Assembly (NCBI GenBank): GCA_902511005.1
Contig: CABXDN010000013.1
Coordinates: forward strand, 1 to 36,308
Source: an uncultured Candidatus Poseidoniales archaeon
Lineage (GTDB): Archaea; Thermoplasmatota; Poseidoniia; Poseidoniales; Thalassarchaeaceae
Reading direction: 5' to 3'
DNA length: 36,308 nt
Positions within the stretch are counted from its first letter, which is position 1, and each line of letters starts with the position of its first letter. Of the stretch, positions 11,301-17,499 are shown piece by piece. Below the pieces are notes generated by a model that did no database searches, was not told the DNA's origin, and saw only the letters and a program-made list of their open reading frames with translations. The position numbers were made by a program, and so were the translations under genes.

Positions 11301-11828
11301 GAAATCATTGAAATTGATATTATGAGTTCCCATCCTATCCTTAAGATAGAAAACGTTCAAGCTCGCGGTGGAGGAGAACCGGTTGCAGGCGGTCAAATTA
11401 CATACGTAGCAACAGTATCTAACGATGGTCTAGTAGACGCAGAGCAAGTAGAACTTCTTGCAACTCTTTGTAATGATGTAGCATGTAACAATCCTACTTC
11501 TGTTAGCGCATTAACGGTCTTAGATGTGAATGCTCAGTCAGAAACCCTTTTCAGCTTCTTATTCGATCTGTCGGATATTTCGACAGCTCCTTACTATCTA
11601 GTACTTGAAATCAATTCTAGTGTATTTGGCGAAGAAAACGTTGACGACAGTCATTGGAATGAAGTCGATGGTCTAATGATTGGTTCAAAGAATGTAGATG
11701 TTCGTTCACCAGCTGTAAGTGATGATGAAAGTACCGACTGGATTCCATATCTATTAATTGCAGGTTTGGCCATTATTATACTATATTTGACCAAATCTAA
11801 ATCCCGACGCCCTGGCGCTCCTTTCTGA
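2322..11828 (+). CDS. aglB: Giant AglB/STT3-type oligosaccharyltransferase with extracellular repeat tail
   Basis: This is the membrane enzyme that moves a lipid-linked glycan onto Asn of N-x-S/T sequons on the outer face. Residues 1 to about 870 hold many membrane helices. Conserved GT-C motifs are visible: the acidic motif in GGSDPWYMKR (D394), a second in LADHDAF (D510, D512), the archaeal TIXE loop motif as TIGE (718-721), and WWDYG at 944-948, followed by DNF. A soluble domain runs to about residue 1400. AglB proteins usually stop near 800-1,000 residues. Here a further ~1,700 residues follow: about nine or ten carboxypeptidase-regulatory/Ig-like beta units, a Gly/Thr-rich insert (about 1600-1763), NEW3- and CARDB-like domains (from about 2900 and 3004), and a final helix (about 3140-3158) with a basic tail. 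The reading frame is uninterrupted. Catalytic identity is well supported; the tail's role is unknown. Confidence 0.9.
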   Translation: MNDDNDATVSVFSNENLLPVPAVLATLLVLFFGTDYVANGGIESDGYVDILILPVIAALAAFLGMILNTFGESSSVTKSRNSLVSILIIFISYLLIEFSILEPLEGFTFAFMAVSSLLLSISDRNEELTILLSVVIGFHLAISAATRYSLDETSWAGNPDELIDVVRSSIASIFFASWAASISLGVLLTLVMRGRFATPGKGSWFRDLPSIMPNVGIITATVVFVVNLIPVIWLSTFDDVTSYDNHLYLGSVWAIFATIVVIFVSFCNSERWHVLGTVVALNWVMYTLAHLQEIGNDLPLSQLNGDGNISLFTWFLLVFWLNVGGMMIAASGRFGDISPRRDNSEFRKWWNLHSYGVMVSLALFVALAVRVGWNVLPAMNAAGTGLWDMSGGSDPWYMKRVVDYIVLERSHLIVDADRAYPMVAINPRPPLFSWSLALGGILLSWLSGMSLETSVWWSVAALPAIFGALIVLPIAALARKMHSNMAGIISAWLIALMPGHISHSTFGLADHDAFAMLFLAIAFYYWVKAMNHLTNQRLFNTPSLSPLYIVAGMRQMWSENTKVMTNATLAGVSFAIVALGWKGFVYGPGILFIAFAFQVFFNMFRRRDSLPITAASLQMMLTAFVIPLPFYCRPELGLLFDPSGFQPMFYIIGFTLALGWISSSYRDRPWLLVLGSTVVLMGSILAVLYALQWFNMYDGWDVLFTGGFYFSKNKIFGTIGEAQAPSRGVLFASYGPIVSLIAIFVSVMLLWRGARKEKQSHILLGLWVIIAIYMAWSAGRFIFNATPAISVVGGIGIAMMWNYANFSGFAKEWRKSGIATPRTRFWANWSASKRHPGVPVILLVLMLVCTQHITYGIDSGIPRGEQSASDVDKTIHDITPDILRQEVLGISLLNSENYDANGDLWYMGTFGPGFNSGSWNMAYEWLSEQDAEVSFSERPAFVSWWDYGFQALAQGQHPTVSDNFQSGIPNSGAMLLSASQEDTLSLFITTLAQGDRRSTDSSGFSDEFEALLLDGHMTQEQYNEFSTIMSFGMDGSDVVLSRSLSVVAVDGQYELLRGYQLESNGIPSSDELWVVLEDGEIISEMSTNEESAIDEFNDARNSISDLDRYPKGHDMEGELVIQFYDIAGYRYTPDLIEDFDDVSTALHRINAKLALSRAFLLQMFDSAGINDLYHDISTDLVYDVQNYEGPLGEMISRNNEIRYFAVDNRLYPLGGQYYEDYSYHQGQTTGIFHAPTSLSGLETETYISSVYQTQRGDGPIIPRTSAEYETEYMNDVIRQQSGALTDVNEMIRMIDIDYQHQPEFFDTMVARIYVGYGTSTLGLPGDAEQPAPHFYTSGAPGSYLENAYPLPGAMMNHMVLSNWYHPDCETDEDGNLTDSDCTNLGIGSANTQVKIMKYYSGATIEGVVELDGVGPVPNAKILIERDAFSGEEVEIDGQIIDRDQRTYWIPIGTTDANENGEYNFIAPAGKIRVSAFYGESDLESARTQIMTTNVGQSLGDIFESETTDVRLLNPITGILGNVSGSTWLSETIVNISGSDGHSNGESVISVPIIVEPASSIGRLVWAGTEAFSGDSLDDATVELTPSWDMIDAAPYVLSISDGTIDGDDLRFEGTGEVTFTGEGSVITQTTATISDFTGNYTQTVFNNHSITGDGEFAGKGIIDGIINDDISELVNCDVNETMPENSTLCMQSDGKYLLNGIVNATGRFTANGVASFTQKLVQSTFIGSGVFSTDTSNSELTSYGTINGTGSFTGTGIFSGVMVQPGTFHIVDAIPGSYDVAVIFSDGTHVAIDDVYAISQSSNAPITEIDIHGGSISAELVDQTGNPIMSSIILRTSESNVSDAIYDCNDVQYAPCLISPELTWDDDELIGSKITFGPIMPGEYIAELDIDGDGFSELYAEYIFDANAASSFVFPSPVPNTSDLTFQLLSGDAQYLNDLDLTLYQKNGSGTPVTAVFNNMTDEYYVELTPGTWILNYTLSDTEQLWEEIEVGDDDFSSVYEFYTSQVVTGTLYYNENINENLVDENKTLEFVPIVFYWDDFSTTVETSSNGTFSLVLPQGTVVDAVTQIGTNLKLVNGTQFTVDSDMEDIEMVARPGQSISGIISINRADNYYNSNVGGWESATVVAESSDYDAKWRAQTNDGGSFEMVLPKGEWEFSVISEDFTSGTNTTNVDNNNNTIEIIIYPVDSLLSVDFFLDNSGDNNISNGTPVNYDFTLISLINGLDYQIDIDNSSWNETGHADVSVEPGIYRISVEISDANKGDLFGTRIMTGEVDFQVGMDSSTVQRSIGFDPEWRVNMTFTNESGGPLSEQLVRLTNVENGWILSRTTDINGSIVDFIAQGDWIVTTETVNDGIKEGLRTLITVSSEITSEGLQMSTSQLSEVSFTLTEDDSDSALSGISLSLESSDGLGSFSIEATNSTGFTSADLVSGNWIVSLNYTEGGKRWLVGDNSLAVVLGNDNHYNLTANLFVALSGNVFWDLNDNNASNIGEGISGVNMEFSNDLLPLISIDSNDNGDWELFVPANTTWSINTSYDGFENVQESVAVSNVPNDLSLELTAGLVDVSGNISYDLGISNIPLDDIIVSIIPTEGLVRDAVYPVLNSTDGVWSGEWSAQLEPGLWIVSASVPNQDLVIMGLLDVDVVDGGTLEMELTRGGLLDVTTEWLDYDGVSRNIGEINDSNVIIDIGFGIKWIQDVDETGSLSLLLPNGNVQFSGEFDVEQRGISMQYMAGLGVDVYSGQESPILNLLYNRISNHEISIQTLNLTSGDDSYIGSMSDVDLVVNDTDGFVPVEFTLGVEYLGHESYDLYNVGGGISGSDGSDWTLEFNNGSGDWNTSTQFEVGLDNTLMFNDLSIRVTPANQSVAHSFEEGHKITIIVSTQDGYQETHELIVRVPQIHGFVLTNPMEEVYGVAPGELIIVPIEFTNSGNGDDKFEFGFDDSELPDGWSRTGPTSHTLGGFVSTTHSVTVVAPDVDNDEEFTIYVTPTDKAGNTYEIIEIDIMSSHPILKIENVQARGGGEPVAGGQITYVATVSNDGLVDAEQVELLATLCNDVACNNPTSVSALTVLDVNAQSETLFSFLFDLSDISTAPYYLVLEINSSVFGEENVDDSHWNEVDGLMIGSKNVDVRSPAVSDDESTDWIPYLLIAGLAIIILYLTKSKSRRPGAPF
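7120..7612 (+). repeat. Gly/Thr/Phe-rich solenoid-like repeat inside the AglB tail
   Basis: This part of the AglB-like protein has short alternating units such as GTGEVTFTGEGS, ITGDGEFAGKG, ATGRFTANG and GTGSFTGTGIFSG. The spacing of G-x-F/V-x-G-x-G is reminiscent of a beta-solenoid (bactofilin or adhesin-like) and differs from the flanking Ig-like units. The fold is inferred from the pattern only. Confidence 0.45.
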
Positions 11829-11858
11829 GATTATCATAACTGAATAATTTTGAGAACA

Positions 11859-11879
11859 GAGATTCTTAAGTGTAATCTC
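11859..11879 (+). other. Hairpin between aglB and the subtilase gene
   Basis: GAGATT and AATCTC form a perfect 6-base inverted repeat with a 9-base loop in the 77-base gap. It has no clear U-tract, so it may be an mRNA processing or stability element or chance. It sits upstream of the AAGGTG ribosome-binding motif of the next gene. Confidence 0.25.
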
Positions 11880-11894
11880 AATCTCAGAGTTCGT

Positions 11895-11900
11895 AAGGTG
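11895..11900 (+). promoter_or_regulatory. Ribosome-binding site deciding a TTG start
   Basis: AAGGTG lies five bases before the TTG at 11906. An in-frame TAA at 11894-11896 prevents any longer reading frame, and the next ATG (11957) would remove 17 residues. The motif therefore favours TTG as the subtilase start. Confidence 0.45.
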
Positions 11901-11905
11901 TTTAT

Positions 11906-13138
11906 TTGGGATCTATAGAAGACTTAGATTTACTCCCTGAACCTGAAGATTTCAGGATGTTAACTGCAATTGATCCATATGCGCCAGGTTATGCAGGTGC
12001 AGAATATGGTCTGACAGATGATGAGGCGCGTCAGTTACGATGGCCAATAGGTCCTATGAAAAAATATATCTGGCCTAATGGCGCTATATTTTTCTCAATA
12101 TCTACATTACTACTCATCGCTAGTTGGCCTTGGGTAAGTGCATTCCTAGTTCCTATTTTGCCAGATTCAGAATGGGCATATCAAGACTCAGGAATTCGTC
12201 AACTACAATCTGAAGGGTATTTTGGTGAGGGAGTACACGTATGCATAATAGATACTGGTATTGACATGGGTCATCCAGATTTTTCTCATCAGAAATTAGT
12301 CGGATTTAGAGACTTCGTAGATGGAAATCATGAACAGATAAGAGATGTTGGTAAAGATTCTCATGGTACTTTGATGTCAGGGATATTGATTTCTAATGGT
12401 ACATTTAAGGGGGCTGCTCCCGAAGTAAGTCTATCTGTTGCTTTAGCATTGGATGACGAGGGCACCTCAGGTTCTGGTGATCGTGTAGCACAAGCAATAA
12501 GGTGGTGTAGAATTACTCAAAGAGTAGATATTATTTCTCTAAGTCTTGGAGGGCAACCATCTGATTTCTTGTCTTTATCACAAACTAATATCGCAGTTCA
12601 AGAGGCACTCGAAGTAGGGATATTCGTTGTTGCTGCTGCGGGAAACACCGGTTTAGATACTAGTGTAAATGATGTATCTCAACCTTCTAGTATTTCGGGT
12701 GTAATATCAGTCGGTGCAACAAATAAGGCAGGAAATGTGTGGGGTAGTAGCGCTTATGGTTCTTCTACAGATCCATACTTTGGTGCCGAGAGAGAATATC
12801 CAAATCAAAAACCTGAGGTCATCGCCCCTGGGGTGAATATATTTTCAACTGCATCAAGTAGTCTTTCTTCACCATATGCATATTCATCAGGTTCTAGTGA
12901 TTCTACAGTATTCGTTACGGGTTCATTAGCCTTAATACTTCAGAAATATGGTGATGATATCGCCGGAACTGATGGAATAATAGATAGTGATGAAATGCAA
13001 AAAGTCAAACAGTCATTAGCAATCTCTTCTGATAGAGGTAATTTTGAAAATAATGGTCACGACTCACACTCTGGATATGGTAGCCTCAATGCATTAAAGT
13101 GGTCTGAAGAAGTCGCTTTTTCCTTCAATGCAATATAG
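11906..13138 (+). CDS. Membrane-anchored subtilisin-like serine protease (S8)
   Basis: This is a predicted protease acting at the membrane or outside the cell. Residues 1-50 are polar and acidic, followed by one hydrophobic segment (about 54-76) that would anchor the protein with its catalytic domain outside. The S8 triad is visible: Asp116 in IIDTGIDMGHPDF, His153 in DSHGTLMSG, and Ser331 by alignment. The oxyanion Asn247 lies in AAAGNTG. The serine block, normally GTSMASPHVAG, reads GSSDSTVFVTG, so the motif is degenerate, although the Ser itself and the following helix (SLALIL) are kept. Activity is therefore likely but not certain. The gene lies 77 bases downstream of the giant aglB and upstream of an anchored surface protein, suggesting surface-protein maturation, which is inference. 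It starts at TTG with an AAGGTG site. Confidence 0.85.
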   Translation: MGSIEDLDLLPEPEDFRMLTAIDPYAPGYAGAEYGLTDDEARQLRWPIGPMKKYIWPNGAIFFSISTLLLIASWPWVSAFLVPILPDSEWAYQDSGIRQLQSEGYFGEGVHVCIIDTGIDMGHPDFSHQKLVGFRDFVDGNHEQIRDVGKDSHGTLMSGILISNGTFKGAAPEVSLSVALALDDEGTSGSGDRVAQAIRWCRITQRVDIISLSLGGQPSDFLSLSQTNIAVQEALEVGIFVVAAAGNTGLDTSVNDVSQPSSISGVISVGATNKAGNVWGSSAYGSSTDPYFGAEREYPNQKPEVIAPGVNIFSTASSSLSSPYAYSSGSSDSTVFVTGSLALILQKYGDDIAGTDGIIDSDEMQKVKQSLAISSDRGNFENNGHDSHSGYGSLNALKWSEEVAFSFNAI

Positions 13139-13210
13139 AAATTAAAATTTCTGGAATATGATACTAAACCTCTTTGATGATACATAATCTGTCATATTAG
13201 GGTTAGCGTT

Positions 13211-13218
13211 GATAAATG
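13211..13218 (+). promoter_or_regulatory. TATA-like element for the beta-helix surface protein
   Basis: GATAAATG is centred about 24 bases before the ATG at 13238, consistent with a leaderless archaeal transcript and an independent promoter for this gene. Confidence 0.3.
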
Positions 13219-13237
13219 ATTCATAATACGGTAAAAC

Positions 13238-16200
13238 ATGTCCAAGCACCGTGCAAGAAGTTCCTTCCTAGTATTTCTGATGTTATCTAGTGTCCTCATT
13301 GCTTTAGTAGGTCCAGCTGCACCGGTAATGGCTAACAATGAAACAACCTCTGGGACAATTATTACATCTGAAACATGGTCTGGTACTCATCAACTTACAG
13401 GTGATGTCACAATTGCCTCTGGTGCTAAATTAATAATTCAACCTGGGACTACTGTTGTTTTTCCCAATGGGACCTATCTTGATGTTCGAGGGAACATTTG
13501 TGCAGGCGTCTCATCTTGTGGAGCAAGTGGGGATGCCAGTATGGCTAACAAGATTACACTTAGATGGACTGATCCATCAAATTCTAGCGCAATAGGTGAA
13601 TGTAAAGGGATGAAGCAAGGAACTCAAGAAATCCAAGTAGAGGATGCATCATGCTTTGAGGGGATGTTAATCCGTAGTTCGATAGATCTTTCAGAGACTG
13701 GATTTAGACATATCACTTTCGAGGATGCATGGGGCATTCCTTACTATATTGATTCTATTAATCGTTGGAGATACGGTGCTATGGTTATCGATGGAGCATC
13801 TCCAACTCTAACTCAAATGCGTTTCACTAACATAAATACAAGTAGTGTATTGACTACAAATCTGGCTCAGCCTACATTTGAAGGTGGGACTTATGTTGCT
13901 GGAAGTGATGATAAGAGTGGCGTAGGTGGTTCTGCTGTCCAGATTTATGGTTCTGGGACTCAAATCTCACCTCTTATCATGAATTCTCCATTTTTTATTG
14001 GAACAGATAATGGTTGTGGAAATAATGATGGTGGCCGACCTACTCTTTGGGCTGAGGGCACATTTATCGAAATCAATGATGCAACAGTGAATACTGGAGA
14101 CTATGGATTCGCTTTAGTGAGTTCTTCCGGAAGTCTAACTAATTCTGATATAAATGTCAATTGCAATGGTGTCGATATAAATGGAATAAAATCAGTACAA
14201 GGAGAAGATTTTACAATCGAAATCGGTAATAATGAGATTAATACTGATTCAGGTTCAGGAATAACGGCTTATGATGGAGCAAATGTTGAATTACACAATA
14301 ACGATATTTCAGGAGTAAGTGAACGTTCAGGAATCACCGTCCAATCTAGTAAGGCGTATATTCATCATAATGAAATAGGCCCTATTGGCGGGTGGAATGG
14401 CCTATGGTTAACCGGTACTTTTGATGTTATTGCTGAATATAATAATATCGTAAATACTGCAAAAACACCTGTGCAAATTGGGGAATTATCGTCTTCAGGG
14501 CCATCTCCATCTGCTTCAAGACTACACTTTACAAACAATACGGTTAGTGTCGATTCACCAGGTACCTGTTCTAGCTTCAAATACTGGGGTGGTGAATATA
14601 CTTGTCCTGCAGTAAGTTTGTTCCGTTCAGGAGTTACGCTTTATGATAATGAGTTCAGTCTAGGTGGTGATGCTGATGGTATTCGAGCCATTGGTGGTTT
14701 ATTAGACGTTCAAAGGAACATATTCAATACTCCTGGAACCGGTGCAGTGATTCGTAATTATGATAGTGGTTTTGCCAATACTCAGCAATATGGGTCATTA
14801 GGTTTCTTCTCTCTAAATACTTGGAACGGCATTGAAACTGCTTACAATATTACTAAGTCTTCAGTAACAGTTCAATCAGAATTTATTCCCAGTTCCCCCC
14901 CTGGTCTATTTCCAGTCATTCTAGACTGGCCTGATCAAGAGGCTTGGCCTGCAAATGGTTTTCAAGGCGCGATTATACCAACTCCTATTTCTGAATGTCC
15001 TAGTTGTGATAATTTAACTCCAATTAATTTCCCACTAGCTATGAGCATGGACAATAATTCTACTGTATTTACATTCGCGAATTTATCTAACGTTGATACT
15101 TCAAAAATTTATATTAAATCACAGCCTACTCAATACGCAATTCAAGTCCGTAGGGCAGAAATGGTTAGATTCCAAACTTTAGTCGATGGTATGGCTGTTG
15201 AAAATACCAATGTCCTCATTGAAGATGCATTGGGTAATGACCTTTATTCACTGTATACTGATCAGAATGGATATACTCCTTGGTTTGCTCTAGCTTCTGA
15301 TTCTCACCTTGATTTCCGTGGCCTCGCAGGAGGAGATAACCCAGATGGTTTTGCAGATGATGAGTATGAAGATTCATGCTCAGATGGAATAGATAATGAT
15401 GGCGATTTAACTATCGATAATAATGATTTAGATTGTGACTATAGTGCAGGTACTCGGGAGTTATCTCGTTACTATTACACCGCCTACCGTTTCGGATTCG
15501 GCTATGCAAGGAGTGATTTCGTAATTCAAGATGCCACTTATCAAGATACAATTAATTTGTTTAATTCTGGTCCATCTGTTTCTGTGATGCAATCGGATGG
15601 TCACTCTTTTAGGAAAATTGTTAATTTCACTGGTTCTGCTCATGACGGTCAATTAGCCGGTTTCTATGCTACTGATGAATTAGCTCAATGGGATCAAAAA
15701 GGATATATTCATTCAATCGAAGTTCGCGATCCATTCACAAGTGAATGGAGTTCAGCAGGATTTGCTGTAGATAGCAGTGACGCAGAACCTGGTACCGTGA
15801 CACGTTTTAATCATCCATTCAATTCATGGTACTATTCATTTGATATGACTAATTATCAGGAGGAAGATTATACATTCGAATTCAGATCTTTCGATGGTAT
15901 TGATTACAGCCCAATAATTTCACGTACAATTAAACTTAATGCAGCTCCTCCCGTTTTATCAGTTTCATCTCCAAGTGATGGCTCAACTTGGTCAGATGGA
16001 ACAGTTACTTTCGAAGGTACTGCATATGACCAATATGGGTGCCCTATTGACTGTAGTAAAGATGTAGGTGAGGTTTATTTCTACATTAGTGGGCCTAATT
16101 TCGAAGGTACAACACCAACTTCTGGAGGTGCTGATTGGTCATGGACATGGGATTTCAGCGGCCAACCTAGAACTTCGGAGGAATATACATTCACAATTTG

Positions 16201-17437
16201 GGCCTCTGACTCAGATTTCTGTTTGAGTATAATTGATGAATGTGACGCAGTTACTATGACTTTGACTATTGATAATTCAAACTCGGCACCTTTCGTTAGT
16301 TTATTGTATCCTCAAGAAGGGCAGAGACTTTCGGTGACCGATACTACAATTGATGGTGTTGCAAGAGATAACGATGGTTCTGTATCAAGAGTTGATATAA
16401 CAATCAGAGACATATACAATGGCGATATTATTGTCCATCAACAATCTGTATCTGAGTTTGATACCAATGGTGCCTGGTCTGCTGAATGGGATCCAACAAT
16501 TCTTCAACACGATTTCGAATATGCAATTGATGTAAGGTCTTATGACGGTTATGACTTCAGTGGAATGACAACTATTGTGATTACTGCCGACAACCCCTCA
16601 GACGCCGGAAATAATCAACCTATATTCAATTCGGATGGGTGGTTAGATGAGATAGTATTGTATTGTGAAATTTCTTCACAATCTCAGGACAGATGTACTA
16701 AAGGAGAAATCGATTTGAATCAATTTTTCTATGATTTAGATGTAAATCAAGATTTAATACTATCAGTTTATGATGCTGATTCTGATGCTGATTCAACATC
16801 TCCTGCATTGGTAATTAATGTAGGCCAAGACGGTATCGCTACATATGATCCAATATCTATGTTCTTCTATGACAATAATATGGAAACTTGGACCTTAGAA
16901 AATGTTGTTTTCATGGCAACAGATCCTTTCGGTTCAAAGGAAATATCAAACCCAGTGACTTTTAGTGTTACGCCGATAAGTTTCCAAATTGATGTCCCTG
17001 AAGTTACTGTGATTCAAGACGGTGAAACCCTCATATTCTCAGGTGTAGGTCTCCCTGGCAAAACAGTTACAGTATTAATTAACCAAGTTCCAGCAAATAA
17101 TACGATTGTTGAAGATAATTCTACATGGACGTTGGGCATTGCATCTTCAAGATTTAGTGATGGCTCAGTAACTCCTGTATTCCGATATGTAGGTGCCGAC
17201 TACTCCAGTAATGTCAAAATCTCTGTTGGAACTCCTGATGAAGGTCTTTCTACAGGCATGATCGCCATAATCGCGCTTGTAATTATTGGATTAATTGGCG
17301 GCGTATTCGTATACTTTTATGTGGAAATCGAAGAAGATGATTCGGAAGATTCTTCTGATGAAGATAGCTCATCTGAAGGTTGGATTTGGGATGAAGAATC
17401 TAATGATTGGATAGAAGATCCTAATTATAATTCTTGA
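13238..17437 (+). CDS. Large surface protein: beta-helix, Ig-like domains, C-terminal anchor
   Basis: This is a 1,399-residue exported protein, probably an adhesin or surface-layer-associated protein. A signal peptide (about residues 1-32: basic start, hydrophobic core, APVMA-type end) leads into a parallel beta-helix of the pectate-lyase/NosD type (about 40-550), with repeated short turns such as LHNNDISG and IHHNEIG. Then come a carboxypeptidase-regulatory-like domain (about 635-690), an acidic DNDGD calcium-binding-like loop (near 718) and two Ig-like units starting near 901 and 1017 (APPVLSVSSPSDGSTW, APFVSLLYPQEGQRL). A single helix at about 1340-1364 anchors it, followed by an acidic Asp/Glu/Ser tail ending in a Trp-rich motif (WIWDEESNDWIED). 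No catalytic residues of a polysaccharide lyase could be assigned, so enzymatic activity is not claimed. Confidence 0.8.
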   Translation: MSKHRARSSFLVFLMLSSVLIALVGPAAPVMANNETTSGTIITSETWSGTHQLTGDVTIASGAKLIIQPGTTVVFPNGTYLDVRGNICAGVSSCGASGDASMANKITLRWTDPSNSSAIGECKGMKQGTQEIQVEDASCFEGMLIRSSIDLSETGFRHITFEDAWGIPYYIDSINRWRYGAMVIDGASPTLTQMRFTNINTSSVLTTNLAQPTFEGGTYVAGSDDKSGVGGSAVQIYGSGTQISPLIMNSPFFIGTDNGCGNNDGGRPTLWAEGTFIEINDATVNTGDYGFALVSSSGSLTNSDINVNCNGVDINGIKSVQGEDFTIEIGNNEINTDSGSGITAYDGANVELHNNDISGVSERSGITVQSSKAYIHHNEIGPIGGWNGLWLTGTFDVIAEYNNIVNTAKTPVQIGELSSSGPSPSASRLHFTNNTVSVDSPGTCSSFKYWGGEYTCPAVSLFRSGVTLYDNEFSLGGDADGIRAIGGLLDVQRNIFNTPGTGAVIRNYDSGFANTQQYGSLGFFSLNTWNGIETAYNITKSSVTVQSEFIPSSPPGLFPVILDWPDQEAWPANGFQGAIIPTPISECPSCDNLTPINFPLAMSMDNNSTVFTFANLSNVDTSKIYIKSQPTQYAIQVRRAEMVRFQTLVDGMAVENTNVLIEDALGNDLYSLYTDQNGYTPWFALASDSHLDFRGLAGGDNPDGFADDEYEDSCSDGIDNDGDLTIDNNDLDCDYSAGTRELSRYYYTAYRFGFGYARSDFVIQDATYQDTINLFNSGPSVSVMQSDGHSFRKIVNFTGSAHDGQLAGFYATDELAQWDQKGYIHSIEVRDPFTSEWSSAGFAVDSSDAEPGTVTRFNHPFNSWYYSFDMTNYQEEDYTFEFRSFDGIDYSPIISRTIKLNAAPPVLSVSSPSDGSTWSDGTVTFEGTAYDQYGCPIDCSKDVGEVYFYISGPNFEGTTPTSGGADWSWTWDFSGQPRTSEEYTFTIWASDSDFCLSIIDECDAVTMTLTIDNSNSAPFVSLLYPQEGQRLSVTDTTIDGVARDNDGSVSRVDITIRDIYNGDIIVHQQSVSEFDTNGAWSAEWDPTILQHDFEYAIDVRSYDGYDFSGMTTIVITADNPSDAGNNQPIFNSDGWLDEIVLYCEISSQSQDRCTKGEIDLNQFFYDLDVNQDLILSVYDADSDADSTSPALVINVGQDGIATYDPISMFFYDNNMETWTLENVVFMATDPFGSKEISNPVTFSVTPISFQIDVPEVTVIQDGETLIFSGVGLPGKTVTVLINQVPANNTIVEDNSTWTLGIASSRFSDGSVTPVFRYVGADYSSNVKISVGTPDEGLSTGMIAIIALVIIGLIGGVFVYFYVEIEEDDSEDSSDEDSSSEGWIWDEESNDWIEDPNYNS

Positions 17438-17499
17438 TGACTCAAACGTTGGTCTTAACCACCGAAACTTCATGAGGTATTGCAGATTCCTGAACTATC

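Noticed and set aside
13238-14900. Polysaccharide lyase activity for the beta-helix protein
   Set aside because: The fold is suggested by the repeat pattern, but no catalytic residue set could be identified, and beta-helices are common in non-enzymatic surface proteins.
17441-17499. Possible promoter or operator between the surface-protein and STAND genes
   Set aside because: The 62-base gap holds no convincing TATA element at the expected distance and only a weak inverted match (GGT/ACC), so nothing specific could be supported.
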